Below, one piece after another: positions 47,807-58,572 of a stretch of 64,000 bases of DNA (position 1 is the first letter of the stretch; each line of letters begins with the position of its first letter). This DNA is from Gymnopus androsaceus JB14 (Eukaryota > Basidiomycota > Agaricomycetes > Agaricales > Omphalotaceae): the NCBI GenBank assembly GCA_009733575.1, contig ML769394.1, positions 1 through 64,000 of the forward strand, in the 5' to 3' direction. Position numbers and translations under genes: made by a program. The notes below the pieces were generated by a model that ran no database searches, had not been told where the DNA came from, and worked only from the letters and a program-made list of their open reading frames with translations.

Positions 47807-50800
47807 TTACCCCCTCTTTAGGATGCGATTTCCACATCGCGCAAGCTTTGCAGTCATGGATTTGGTTGGTATGGAAGTTGGAACGGGTGTCGTTAATGAT
47901 TCAGGGATAGGACGGAAAAGGTGTTTAGGAAATAATGACATGGGTATTTCGAGTTTTTGGATGTCCTTTGAGCGTGGTTTAGAAGGATTTTTGTTATGGA
48001 AATCCTTAATAGCATCCTTTGCTTTGTCGAGATTTGATATTGGTTCCCATGTCATTTCATGTGGTCCGTATCCTTTCCATTTGACCTTGTACAACACCTT
48101 CTTACTTCTTTTATTTTCCTTTGAATCAACTATTTCTTCAACTTCGTACTCTGGTTCTTCCCCTTCGATCTCTATGGGAGGTGGATTGGTATTTCGGGGT
48201 TGGTTCGGAAACTGTGGAGGATGATATGGTGTGAGGAGGACTTCGTTGAAAACATTATGAACGTTTCTCCATGTTTTTGGGATTTTGAGTTTATATGAAC
48301 TACGGCCAACTTTCTCTAGTATTTCGAAAGGTCCAAAACGTTTGTCGTCTAATTTCTTCATTGGACGACTTGTCGTAATGTTTATTCCTTCGAGCCACAC
48401 TTTGTCTCCAACTTTGTATTCTCTTGACTCGCTATGTTTTTTGTCATAGTAGCGAGTCATATCTTCAGCCGCTTTCTTTAGCGCTGATCCTACTTCGTCT
48501 CGTACTTTCCTCATACTATCGGCAAATTCTTGGGCTGAGGGATTAGAGGACTTTTCTTTTGGTGCAGTGCCTTTATAGGGATGACGGCCCATGTCGGCGA
48601 AGAAGGGAGTAACTTTTGTAGCGGAGTGTACTCGATCGTTATATGCAAACTCGGCTGTGGGTAACCATTCGTGCCAATCTGACTGATGGTAATTGATGAA
48701 CAAACGAAGATAGTGTTTGGTTTCTTGGTTTGTTCTTTCGGTTTGTCCATTAGTCTGAGGATGATATGCCGTTGAGAAATTTGCTTTGATTCCTAGTTGT
48801 TTGTAGAGTTCTTTCATAAAACTTGAGTGGAATTGTGGACCTCGATCGTGTACAATCTTTCGGAAAAGGCCATGAATAGGAAAGATTTTTTCTCTGTACA
48901 TTCATGCCATGCCTTCTGACGTTAATGACATATGAGTGGGAAAAAGTCTAATTCGCTTTGTATAGTGATCGGCGAATACTGCAATTGCGTCAAATCCTCC
49001 TGCTTCCGGTAATTTCCCAATCAGATCTACTCCTACGAATTCCCAAGGTCCGGATGGTACATTATGGGGATTAAGATGTCCGACTGGTTTGTTTCGATGG
49101 ATTTTTGTAGCTTGGCATTTTTCACATCCTTTTATGTACATTCGGATGTCATTTCCCATTCCTGGCCACCAGTAATTACGAGTGACTAACTCCCACATTT
49201 TGTATTGACCCGGATGTCCTCCGAGGATTGAGTCGTGGTGTTTTTGTATGATTTCTCCTCGTAATTCTCGGTTCTTTAGGACGTAGATGCGATTTTTCCA
49301 CGTAACAATTCCACCGTGTTCATTAACCCAGTATTTGTCTTTTCCATTTAGAGCTTCTATGACTGCTTTGTCCATGTTATTGACATATTTTTTGATTTTG
49401 TCGATTATGGCGTCTTCTGGGCTCTCAGTTTCACAGATTATATTGATGAAAAACTCTGGTTTAAGAACAACGATGTCTTTGTTGTCATTCACCCCCGTCT
49501 CAAGGTTTGTCATCCTTGACAAAGCGTCTGCTTTTCCCATAAAAGTTCCTGGTTTGTGGTGAAGAACGAATTCATACTCGGACAGTTCTGTAATCCAACG
49601 TGCTTGTCGTCGATTAAGTTTCTGGGGTTTACGGAAGTATTGGAGGTTTTGGTGATCAGTCCATATTTCAAATGGTTCTCGAGCGCCCATAAGATATTGG
49701 CACCATTCCGATAGTGAATCCATGATAGCCATCATTTCTTTATCATAGATCTCATAATTTCGTTCAACGTCATTGAGAGAACGAGATCTAAAGGCTACTG
49801 GTCTCCATTTTCCTTCAACCTGTTGGGATAGTACAGCACCATTGGCAAAGTCGGATGAATCGGCTTCTACTCGGAATTTCCCATTGTCTAAGGGAATTAC
49901 TAGTGTAATGTCTTCAGCGATTCGTATCTTCAGAGTTTCGAAGGCTTGAAACTCTTCAAGACCCCATGTCCATTCTGCATTTCCAGTGAGTTTGCTAAGC
50001 GGTCTGGCAACGTGACTGAACCCTCGAATGAAGCGTCTAAAGAAGTTACAAAATCCTAAAAAGGATTGTATATCTCGTTTCTTCTTTGGGATTGGCCAGT
50101 CTTTGACTGCTTCAACTTTCTTTGGGTCCATTTTCACTTGTCCATTTCCGACGATAATTCCAAGATAGTCAACATGAGGTGATTCGAATGTACACTTTTC
50201 CGGTTTCAGGTACAGACCGTTCTCTTCAAGGATTTTAAGGACTTCATGTACAATGCGACGATGTTCTTCAATGGTGTTCGTGAATACAAGAATATCGTCC
50301 ATATATACAATTACGTGTCCTTCATCAATGAGTTGTTTCAGGATGTGATTCATGAATGCTTGGAATGTTGCGGGAGAGTTTGTGAGACCAAAGAACATGA
50401 CTGTTGGTTCAAATAACCCTCGATTAGTTCTGAATGCTGCTTTCCATTCGTCACCATCCTTGATCCGAATATTGTTGTATCCCCATTGAATGTCCATCTT
50501 TGTAAAAACCTTGGCATCTTTAAGCTTATCAATTAATTCTTGGATTAGTGGAAGTGGATAGCGGTTTTTAATCGTCATGTCGTTGAGTTTCCGATAATCT
50601 TGGACTGGTCGTAAGGTACCATCTTTTTTTTTGACAAAGAAGAACGGTGAAGCCATTGGAGAGTTTGATGGGCGAATACGTCCTGATCGTAAGTTTTCTT
50701 CTAGAAACTCATCCAATGCCTTTTGTTCATCAAGATTCAGGGGGTATACTTTGCAGTCGACAGGGTTAGAACCAGGTGTAAGTTCAATGGCATGATCCCA

Positions 50801-51772
50801 TGGTCGTCGCTTAGGAAGTTCGTCAAATCCTTGTTTATTGAATACAGCAGGGTGTTCTTTAACGTATTGATCTGCTGTAGAGGATTCTGACATAGCGCGT
50901 ATATGTCCGTGATTTTTGACATAACCTTCCCAGTTGAATATGAAAAGTCTCTCTCCTTCTTCTAGACGATTGAGGGAGGTTCCTTCTTCTGGATTTAGCC
51001 ACCAAGGTATATATCCGCAACGAGTAGGACAACGATCAAATGTAATGGTAGAGTTTGTCCAATCTATGCTAGGGTTGTGTTCTCTAAGCCAATCGAGACC
51101 AATGAAGATATCAGTGTTCCCGAGATTGGTAACTCCGAATTCTATTCTTTCCACATGGTCTCTGATGACTAGACGAACTTCTGCCATTGCTTCGATTGAT
51201 CCGCCGGCATTTAAAGTACCATCAGCATTGTATACGGCAATTTTGATTGGGAGTTTTCTGATCGGAATGTTATGTTTCTCAACAAATTCTTTATTGATAC
51301 ATGATCCGGTTGCTCCGCAGTCTAGAAGTGCGTCTGCTTCTATTTGATTGCCTTTTGTGATGTCTTCGATTACGACCGATAGTTTAAGATCTTTGCCTTT
51401 TGTACCTCTTACGAAACGTTTACGTTTGAAGTTATTGACTGCTTCAAGCGCATCGGGTACTGACAATTTCCTTATTTCTGTTACCGTTTGATCCGTTATT
51501 TCTCGTAGTCGGTTATTAGGGACCCAAGTCCGTAATTCTCCGATTGCTCGAGAGTCATTCGATGTCCGTATGCAATTGACCAGCCATTCTGAAGAATTCA
51601 GAGCGAACCTTACAGGATTTTCAGTCTTTTTTAGAGATGGCAGAATGGGGGTAGATTCAGGTGTATTTATCGTGTACGAAATACCACTATCTACATATAT
51701 AGAGCTGTCCATGTCCGAAACTGACTGAGACTCAACAGGACCTGTGTTCACTGTTGAGATTTCACAAAACCC
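47807..51772 (-). pseudogene. Gypsy-3 pol with chromodomain; one in-frame TGA
   Basis: Reached by -1 frameshift at 51766-51772. Protease LLDCGATGSCINKEF (about 51310); RT with YPLPLIQELIDKL, FFGLTNSPATFQ and YMDDILVFT (about 50290); RNase H VEADSSDFANGA; the tether DHQNLQYF; integrase zinc region HHDSILGGHPGQ...CEKCQATK; GVDLIGKLP; then TGA at 48902-48904, where relatives have arginine. The frame goes on at 48901: DRGPQFHSSF, the TNGQTERTNQ block and the C-terminal chromodomain VEEIVDSKENKRSKKVLY...WKGYGPHEMTWEP (about 48060-48180). Stop at 47807. A single CGA to TGA change is the only visible defect. The chromodomain would guide integration through histone marks. Confidence 0.92.
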
Positions 51773-52881
51773 CAGAGCTTCCCGAGCTCTGCCTGATCTT
51801 CCTCATTCAATGTTGTAAACGCCTGGCGTATCGTTTCTCTTTTATTCGGGCAGTCCCTCTTCATATGTCCGGGCTGTCCACACCCGAAGCACTTGAATGG
51901 ACCTCGTGCCCGGCCTCGATCTAGTTCCATTGGTTGGCCACTTCCTCCATAGGTGACACCAGTGCCATCTTGTCGATGAGGTTGTGGTGTCTGTGGAGTT
52001 GCTTTAGGTGCCTGTACCTGTGTTTGAGGGGTGGTTTTCGGGGTGGAATGCCATGAGTTTGTGTTTCCAAAGCCCCAATTTCTGGTTGCTTCGTTTCTTC
52101 GACGCCAAAGGTTGTCGAGTTCAACAGTTCTTACCTTCCAACCTTGGAAGGTAGTTGGAAGGTTACCTACGCTATAGATACTATCGATAATGGACTTGCT
52201 CACCGCGCGTTCTATTTTCTGTAGAACGTGTGGTGCATCCTTGTTGTACTGCGCCGTATTGACCAGTACTTCGAAACGTTCAAAGAACGTTGAAACTGTC
52301 TCGTCTTTTCCTTGACGAGCTCTTTCAAACTTCTCTCTGGCATCGGCATGTCTTGCTGTATCCAGATATCTTTCATCAAGTACAGCAATAAACTCGACCC
52401 ACGTCGAGTTCCAGCGTAGTCTGGCGTAATTATACTCCTGTTGGTAGTAATTCTCTACCCAGTCTCGTACTTTTTCTCCTTCCATATAGGAGAGAGCAAT
52501 GTTGATCCGTTCTGTATTGGTTCGGACCTTGTTCTTTTCATCACTTAGCCACATGCTGAGTTTTACCTTCCACTCCTGGTAACTCTCTTTCTCGCCTTTA
52601 AACATCGGCGGTTCCTTCAAGAGAGATTTTCCAGTAATGGAAACTGAAGGGGTGGGTGGATCGGTTCGAAGTTCTCCGGGTTCTTCTTCTGGTGCGATGA
52701 TCTCAAATCCTCTATCACGGAGGAAGCTTATCATCTCATCAAATCGAGATGGTGGAGCGTGTTGTGACACGTTAGGATCGGGTTGGGGAATGGATGGTAT
52801 GTATGAGTCTCGGAGTTCGGGATGTCTATAGGGGTCATTTCGGAGGGGAGATGAAGAACGGGATCGTCCTTGTTGAGACAT
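51748..52881 (-). CDS. Gypsy-3 gag
   Basis: 377 residues from MSQQGRSRSSSP at 52881, full length and uninterrupted. The capsid-like core has MFKGEKESYQEWKVKLSMW and FEVLVNTAQY. The zinc knuckle is CFGCGQPGHMKRDC (about 51870). The stop TGA at 51748-51750 lies eight codons after the proposed slippery heptamer. Packages element RNA in virus-like particles. Confidence 0.93.
   Translation of the reverse strand: MSQQGRSRSSSPLRNDPYRHPELRDSYIPSIPQPDPNVSQHAPPSRFDEMISFLRDRGFEIIAPEEEPGELRTDPPTPSVSITGKSLLKEPPMFKGEKESYQEWKVKLSMWLSDEKNKVRTNTERINIALSYMEGEKVRDWVENYYQQEYNYARLRWNSTWVEFIAVLDERYLDTARHADAREKFERARQGKDETVSTFFERFEVLVNTAQYNKDAPHVLQKIERAVSKSIIDSIYSVGNLPTTFQGWKVRTVELDNLWRRRNEATRNWGFGNTNSWHSTPKTTPQTQVQAPKATPQTPQPHRQDGTGVTYGGSGQPMELDRGRARGPFKCFGCGQPGHMKRDCPNKRETIRQAFTTLNEEDQAELGKLWGFVKSQQ
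51766..51772 (-). promoter_or_regulatory. Proposed -1 ribosomal frameshift site GGGTTTT
   Basis: In the gag frame the heptamer reads G GGT TTT, the X-XXY-YYZ form for -1 slippage. The pol frame is exactly -1, open through this point, and has no ATG near its start. The gag stop is 8 codons downstream. A stimulatory RNA fold was not examined. Confidence 0.65.
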
Positions 52882-53476
52882 GGTGGTTAGAGTTGGTGGT
52901 GTAAGGGTAGTAGGTGTAGTGGTTTGATCGGACGGAGTGGGAGGTTTGGAATTACGATCCAGAATAGTGAGAGGTGAATGTGATCAACAACTCTCGGAAT
53001 AAAATGATGAAAAGGAAATAAAAGAAATTAGAAAGGTGAAGGAATAGGAATGTGATAAAATGAATATAACGCAAATGCGTAAAGGTCGTGTGAAGAGTGT
53101 TCACAAACAGTCTTTACACTTGTCTTGCTGACTTAACACGGCTCTCCGACTAGGAATGGAGCAACGTTCCGTGCGCTATGACCCCTCTCCGAAGATTGGT
53201 TATCAGTCAAAAGCTTTCGACTACCAGTACTACGAGTCGGGCTCAACGTTACTCGTGTTGTACTATAGGTGTCTATAAGTCTAATTGGGTGTAAAGATCT
53301 GTAAGGCAAAAGGTTGGTAGAACGGTGAGCGTAGTGTACAGGATGAGAGAGTTATGATTGCGTAGCGTGAAATACAAAACGTGAAATCTTGAGTAGCAAG
53401 AATTCACAACGGTTGTTGAAGAGTACTGTCGACCAGTATCAACAATGAGCGACGATCCGTGACGAGTGGAAGAGAG
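52882..53476. other. Gypsy-3 5' untranslated leader
   Basis: About 600 bp between the primer-binding site and gag ATG (minus strand). No gene. The length suits a packaging/leader region. Confidence 0.6.
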
Positions 53477-53488
53477 TAGCTTCAATCT
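53477..53488 (-). promoter_or_regulatory. Gypsy-3 primer-binding site, self-primer type
   Basis: On the minus strand AGATTGAAGCTA lies 2 nt after the 5' LTR. It is an exact 12-nt reverse complement of TAGCTTCAATCT inside the LTR (53621-53610), which begins 32 nt downstream of TATATAAG (53653-53646). Same layout as in Gypsy-2. Confidence 0.7.
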
Positions 53489-53490
53489 TC

Positions 53491-53944
53491 TGTCAGCGAC
53501 TAGTTCCCCACAACACGAGGTACCAGGCGTCACGACTTTCCTACTTAGGAAAGACAAGAATGATGAGAAAAGAGAAGAAGATGATATTGAGAACTAGGAG
53601 GTATTGACGAGATTGAAGCTAAGGACTAAGCTACAGCTACAACTACTTATATACTAAAGTACAAACCCTAAGCCCTATACCCTGTGCCCTGACCATATGG
53701 TAACAATGCATGAGACGATGAAAGACAACAAGTAAACAACAATAAGTAATGATAGGTCGATCGTACAAGTATGGACATGCTAGCATGTGTTATGATCGGA
53801 AACGATCATGCTCTGATCAACAGAATCTAATTAGTACAATCACGTATCCAAACAAGCGCGCGTTTATATAATACACAAGAGTAAATAAAGAAAAATGATA
53901 AAGGATAATGCCATGTGTCTGATAAGATAAGAACGTTTGTAACA
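53491..53944 (-). repeat. Gypsy-3 5' LTR
   Basis: 454 bp, nearly identical to 47289-47806 apart from the number of 21-bp repeats. TATA box at 53646-53653 (minus). Confidence 0.93.
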
Positions 53945-54045
53945 CAAGTCCCATATCTCGCGAGGTCCGGCCCGGACCCTTTCCGGACTATTTCCGTCCG
54001 ATACCTCGGCTGCTCCACTCCAGGTCGCACAGACTTAACAGCTGC

Positions 54046-54329
54046 CTGAAAACATACATGATCTCATTGATCTATCTAGTACTCATCTGGACAAGATGAT
54101 AGAAGATCTTGATGTTGAAAAACTAGAAAAAGGCAAAGACTTTATTTTTGACTCAATCCCAAATCTCAGAATACCAGAAAATGAGACTGGAGAAGAATGG
54201 GTTGAAGATTTAGACAATGAAGATCTAGAAATTGGTGATCCTATGGACACTCCTGAAGATGAAGAACATGTACTTGACATTTTAGATGGAGAGGCATGGA
54301 AAACAAGAAAATTAAGAAGTAGGAAATAA
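54046..54329 (+). pseudogene. Gypsy-1 pol C-terminus
   Basis: Continues from 46570 after solo LTR B. An acidic stretch (MIEDLDVEKLEKG, EEWVEDLDNEDLE) ends with a basic tip (KTRKLRSRK). No chromodomain is visible, in contrast to Gypsy-2 and Gypsy-3. The stop at 54327-54329 closes the sense coding part of Gypsy-1. Confidence 0.65.
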
Positions 54330-54512
54330 ATCTAGAGTTGAATCTAGAGCTAAAGTCTGAATCTAGGCTGTAAGTAAATATAAAGAAGTGGGAAGTATCT
54401 GAGCAGTAAAAACTAGAAAATGCTACAGGTCAATAAATAAAAATGTTGTGAAGTGGAGCATTTATAAAATCTAGAAAGTCAATGATGGCACTATGTTAAA
54501 ATCTACAATTGC

Positions 54513-56567
54513 CTAGACAGTAGGAGCAGATGCTGTGATATCCTTGTCACCATTAGCCTGTTCCTCCTACCGGATTTTGAGACCACGATCAAACATAATT
54601 GCATTGGTGAATTGGTAAAGGTCCCAAGCACTCTGTGCAGCCTGACAATCATAATAGGCCATAGCATGGTGATGGATCCAGTCCAAGCAGTGACAGTTGT
54701 TAAGAGATTGAAGGACATCATTGTGCAAAGTAGCATAGTCTGGTTCTGGATATCCAGCAATCATGTTGACTTCAGCATTGAGTTGTTGGTTATAGGCCTC
54801 TTTGTACTCAGCTAGAATCAACAAGAATAGTCAGAATCTAGGGATTGACAACAACCAGAGACACAGACTTAAAATAAATAGAATAAAGAAGGAAATGAAA
54901 GAGAGAGAGAGAGTTGGTGCTAGATTATGCATCATGGCAGCCACACTCCCCTCCAGAATCACAATCATGATGTGCTACAATGTCTTTTTGTTGAAAGATA
55001 CACTTGCAATCATGAACACATGATCAGGTGCTTTGTACTGTGATATTCAACATCAGCTTACCAATCACCAAAATCACATTCTTATGTGTTGATATCATTT
55101 GATTAATGTCATTCGCTATTTACATACATGTGATTATAGCTAGGATATCAACTGCTGATGTATATACATACATCACATTGTAGGGACTATTGTCCGCATG
55201 GACACTTACCAATACTGTACCTATTATTAGATTTAGGGTACTGTACAGTTTTACAGACATTCAGTATATAAGCTGTAGTAGTTTACCTGTAGTCTCCATC
55301 ACTCTGCATACTACTGCTTCACTGTCTCATCTGACAATACTAAGCTCTTTCACACTGTTCCACCTCTCAAGCTCTACACTTGGTTAGTAATATGATTTCA
55401 CCATTTGGTCTCACTTGCTGTTCAACACTTTTAACCATTGATAGCCACGCCAAGATTGCTTCCCAGTTTAGACCAAGTTCATCCAAAAAGTTGGCATAAC
55501 CTAGTTGGTAGCCATGATGGACAACTAGAGTCTCATAAAGAGACATAGAGGCTGGATGAATTGAGGGAGAATTAAACTGCTCACCCTCAGTCTCAGGCCT
55601 GAATAACACTCTGGGATCCTTGGAACATCTGGGTCTCTTCAATGGGGAGACATAAGATGTAATTGAAGTAAACCCCTCAGTAGAAGGTGGTGCAGCAGCC
55701 TTCATAAGATAGTAATTAGCCCAATGGCAGACAGGAGCCTCAACAGCCATGCCAGGAATGTCTGAGTAGTGAAGTCTCACCATGGATAGCCTGCCATTCT
55801 GGTCCTAGATTTATGTATCAGGACTGGAGGCAAAATCTAGAAAGTTGAAATGGACATACTATGGCAATGCCTTCTTTGGAACTAGTTCCTGCAGATGCTC
55901 CTTTACTGAATTTGAGCTTGGACAAAGCACTAGACTGAGTGGTGGAGTCCTTCATCTGATAAAATATGTACCAAGTCAAATTCTAGAAAAAGATGAACAA
56001 AGTACAATGTACTTATCACAGTGTCTGGATCAGTTGGGTCAACCTCCTTGACTTCATCATCAGAGCTGTCAGAGTCCTCTATGACTTCCTTAGACTTTGG
56101 CTCAGACCTCTGAAGCATGAATGATAGTTAGAATAATCAAATACTAGAAAAATACATTATACCTTTTTGGGTTTGGCCTTGGGTTTGTTGCGCAAACTTC
56201 CCAAGTGAGTATAAAACTCATTGGTCTTGTGATAGCTGTTGATCTTGGGCATGTCTTCCATGTCCTGAACAGACTTCAAATGCTTGACTGCATCCCCATA
56301 GGCAGTATAGAGAACCTCTGTATTGACCATTTGAGAAATGTTGACAGTGGAAGTCTTGAAAAACAAAAGAAGGTTGAAATCAGCAAAAGCTAGAATTAGA
56401 TAAGTAGTGGTTAAACTTGCCAAGAAGTCTCCAAGTGCAATAGCACACTCATAGATCATTTTCTTGGATCCATCCTCTTTGACATTGTACTCCAAATTGC
56501 GACATCTCTTAGCCAGAGTTGTGAGATAAGTTTCAATCTGGGACTGATCCGTAGCTTTGGGAGGCAT
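54513..56567 (-). CDS. Gypsy-1 antisense spliced gene A
   Basis: Not recognised by function. Start MPPKATDQSQIETYL at 56567. Helical exons (LYTAYGDAVKHLKSVQDME) end in a Lys/Pro-rich part (about 56160). A GT-AG intron (about 56157-56106, GTATAA...CTTCAG) leads to an acidic block EDSDSSDDEVKEVDPTD; further exons give VRLHYSDIPGMAVEAPVCHWANYYL (55370-55790) and AEYKEAYNQQLNAEVNMIAGYPEPDYATL (54570-54820). After LKIR a TAG precedes EEQANGDKD and the final stop at 54513. Canonical introns in this direction show it is a real transcription unit antisense to the retrotransposon. It may be one gene or two. Confidence 0.55.
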
Positions 56568-56813
56568 TGTAATGAAGTGCAGATTCAAGCAAAAAGATAG
56601 AAAGCAGTAGAGGTGATGTGGGTTGTTTTCTAAGTGGACAAATCACAGGCCTTTTATATCTCTGGACAAAGTTCAGGGTAGCAAAAAGGTGGGAATAAAC
56701 TTGGTAATTTTCCGAGTAAGCTACACTGCTTTACCATCTACTTGGCATTGATTGTTCAGCAGCTTTGTGGATGACTAAAAATGTGTTTAGTCCACTGGGA
56801 CAGCTGATATTTT

Positions 56814-56826
56814 TAGTTTGGGGGAG
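56814..56826 (+). promoter_or_regulatory. Second (central) polypurine-tract candidate in Gypsy-1
   Basis: AGTTTGGGGGAGG repeats the tract before the 3' LTR (AGTTTGGGGGAGA, 58926-58938). It lies between the two antisense genes. Confidence 0.4.
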
Positions 56827-57083
56827 GAGGCATTAATAATGCAATCCTAACTCAGACTTAGAAGTTGACTATTGTTTTAAATTAAGAAGTTGGCAAAATC
56901 TAGATTACAGTATAAGAGAAAGTTGGATAAGGAATTGGGTTGACTACTCTAATTATGGTTAATGTCATCTTGTTGAAACTCAGTGTCTATATAGGTTTCC
57001 CAGCCAAGGATATTAGCAAGTTTTGCAAGATTGTCATCAGTAGGACTAAAGTCATCATCTTTTTCCAAGGGTTGGAATACAAG

Positions 57084-58572
57084 TTAAGGGTCATGCATGA
57101 CAGAGTTTATGTGACCTTGAGCAAACTTGATTGCATTACCAAGAGCCAGAAGTGACTGCCTGGAGCTCTCATGAGCTTGCAAAGCAGCATCATAGGCCTG
57201 ATGAAGTCCTAGAAGGTTCTGGATGTCAGCAATAAGAGCTAGAAAATTAGGATTTGAGAAAAATCTAGTTAAAAGCATTGACTATGACATACCTTGGTAA
57301 CCTTGATAGCCAATGGCCTGAAGACAATCAAGAAGAGGGTCAATGTTCTTCAGCTCCCTGTTCCAGGAGCAAGCACGACCAGCTTTGTCACAAGGATCAC
57401 AAGGGAGACAGTGATCAAGTTGTTAAAGCTGAATACTTGGCCTGAATTTGGCTCTCTGAAGGTAAAACCTATAAATTCTAGAATTAAATGGTAGAATAAA
57501 GGATGAATGACAAATTTCATACCTGTGACAGTGTCCCTAAAGCATGACTCACACAGATCTTGGAGACCTTTGCCCTGTGTGAGGCATGGTTAATGAGCAG
57601 CAATCACAAATGTTGGTTTAAAGACATACCCAAGTTCTTGGTTGGTCAGGTACCTTGTCATTGACCTCAGCAGGAATGTCAGAAAGTTTGGGGACCTCAA
57701 CATATGCAATCATTCTAGTTTTCTTCTGAGACTAAAAATGTCATATGATAAATACCCAAAACTTCGAAATTTAAGAAGGAAGTATAACTCACAGTCTGGG
57801 CATTGGCCTCAGTTATGCTAGCTGAAGAATTGCTGTTTAGGCCATCAGAGTGGCACCGCTTTTGAGTAGCAGCTGCCTGATGATAAAGCTAAGATAGCAA
57901 AATCTAGAAATAAAATAGTGCTTACCTTATCTACATTTGTAGTCTTGGTGACTCCAGGTTCATTAGTTTCTACGAAGGGAATGAACTCTGGGTTTTTGAA
58001 ACCAGGGATACTTGGATCAAGAAGTGGATCATCCAGTTGATGGAGTTTCTAGAAAAAGCACAAATTTGAAAATGAAAAATAAGTTGAACAAAGGAAACTT
58101 GATGGTTTTACTGATGAAATGAGGACCTGAGGGTTGACAAGCCAGTTCCTCTTGCACTCAGCAAGATATTCTGGGTCATCTTCAAAGACACCATTGGCAA
58201 AATCTTGAAGTTTCTTTCAGAAATTCAAAGTAGGAAGGTTCCCTAAACTCTGGTTTGATATAGTCTTACTGGTAGTGAATCTAGAATTAAACTCCTGAGG
58301 ATCCTGGATAAAAAAGAAGTGGAAAAAACACTTACTAAGTTATTGCTAATGGACTCAAAAACTGCATGGTACTGAGCTGTAGGCAAGACCTCATGTGCAG
58401 AATTTTATCCTTGCATATTCTGAAGATAGTAAGGTGCAATGGAGACTTGGATCTTCATCAAACAACAATGTTGTTTAATAAGGAAGGAGTTATCAACTCC
58501 ACTGCTAGCAGCAACTGTAATAACTGAGGCAAGAACACCAGCAGTAGCAGCAGAAGTGTCTTCAAGGGACAT
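57084..58572 (-). CDS. Gypsy-1 antisense spliced gene B with CxxC-x6-C cluster
   Basis: Start MSLEDTSAATAGV at 58572. Many short exons are separated by GT-AG introns, for example near 58105-58050, 57920-57870, 57790-57730, 57629-57575, 57523-57470 and 57290-57240. Exons read EDDPEYLAECKRNWLVNPQVL, KNPEFIPFVETNEPG, a Ser/Asn-rich part, then CESCFRDT (about 57540-57553) and CDPCDKAGRACSW (57369-57401). The last exon has AYDAALQAHESSRQSLLALG and ends at 57084. The second motif has the same C-x2-C-x6-C-S-W as the Gypsy-2 antisense protein. The junction between the two cysteine pairs was not resolved, so the full six-cysteine pattern is not proven. A TAA near 58410 needs an intron or marks decay. 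Confidence 0.55.

Larger units (their letters stand above)
47289..53944 (-). mobile_element. Gypsy-3: nearly intact chromodomain gypsy
   Basis: 6656 bp. LTRs at 47289-47806 and 53491-53944; duplication CAAGT at 47284-47288 and 53945-53949. The PPT (complement of TTACCCCCTCTTT, 47807-47819) adjoins the 3' LTR. Gag is complete, and pol is open except for one TGA. It is the youngest-looking element in the window and has no antisense gene. Confidence 0.94.
46571..54040 (+). repeat. Solo LTR B, split by Gypsy-3
   Basis: Pieces 46571-47288 and 53950-54040. Duplication GCTGC at 46566-46570 and 54041-54045. Begins TGTTATATCC and ends GACTTAACA, same family as 44211-45007 but opposite in direction. 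Gypsy-3 sits inside with its own duplication CAAGT. Removing everything rejoins the Gypsy-1 frame (PIEL/PENIH). Confidence 0.88.

Noticed and set aside
57294..57494. Plus-strand frames across the Gypsy-1 antisense region
   Set aside because: They cross introns and cysteine codons of the minus-strand gene and have no recognisable domain.
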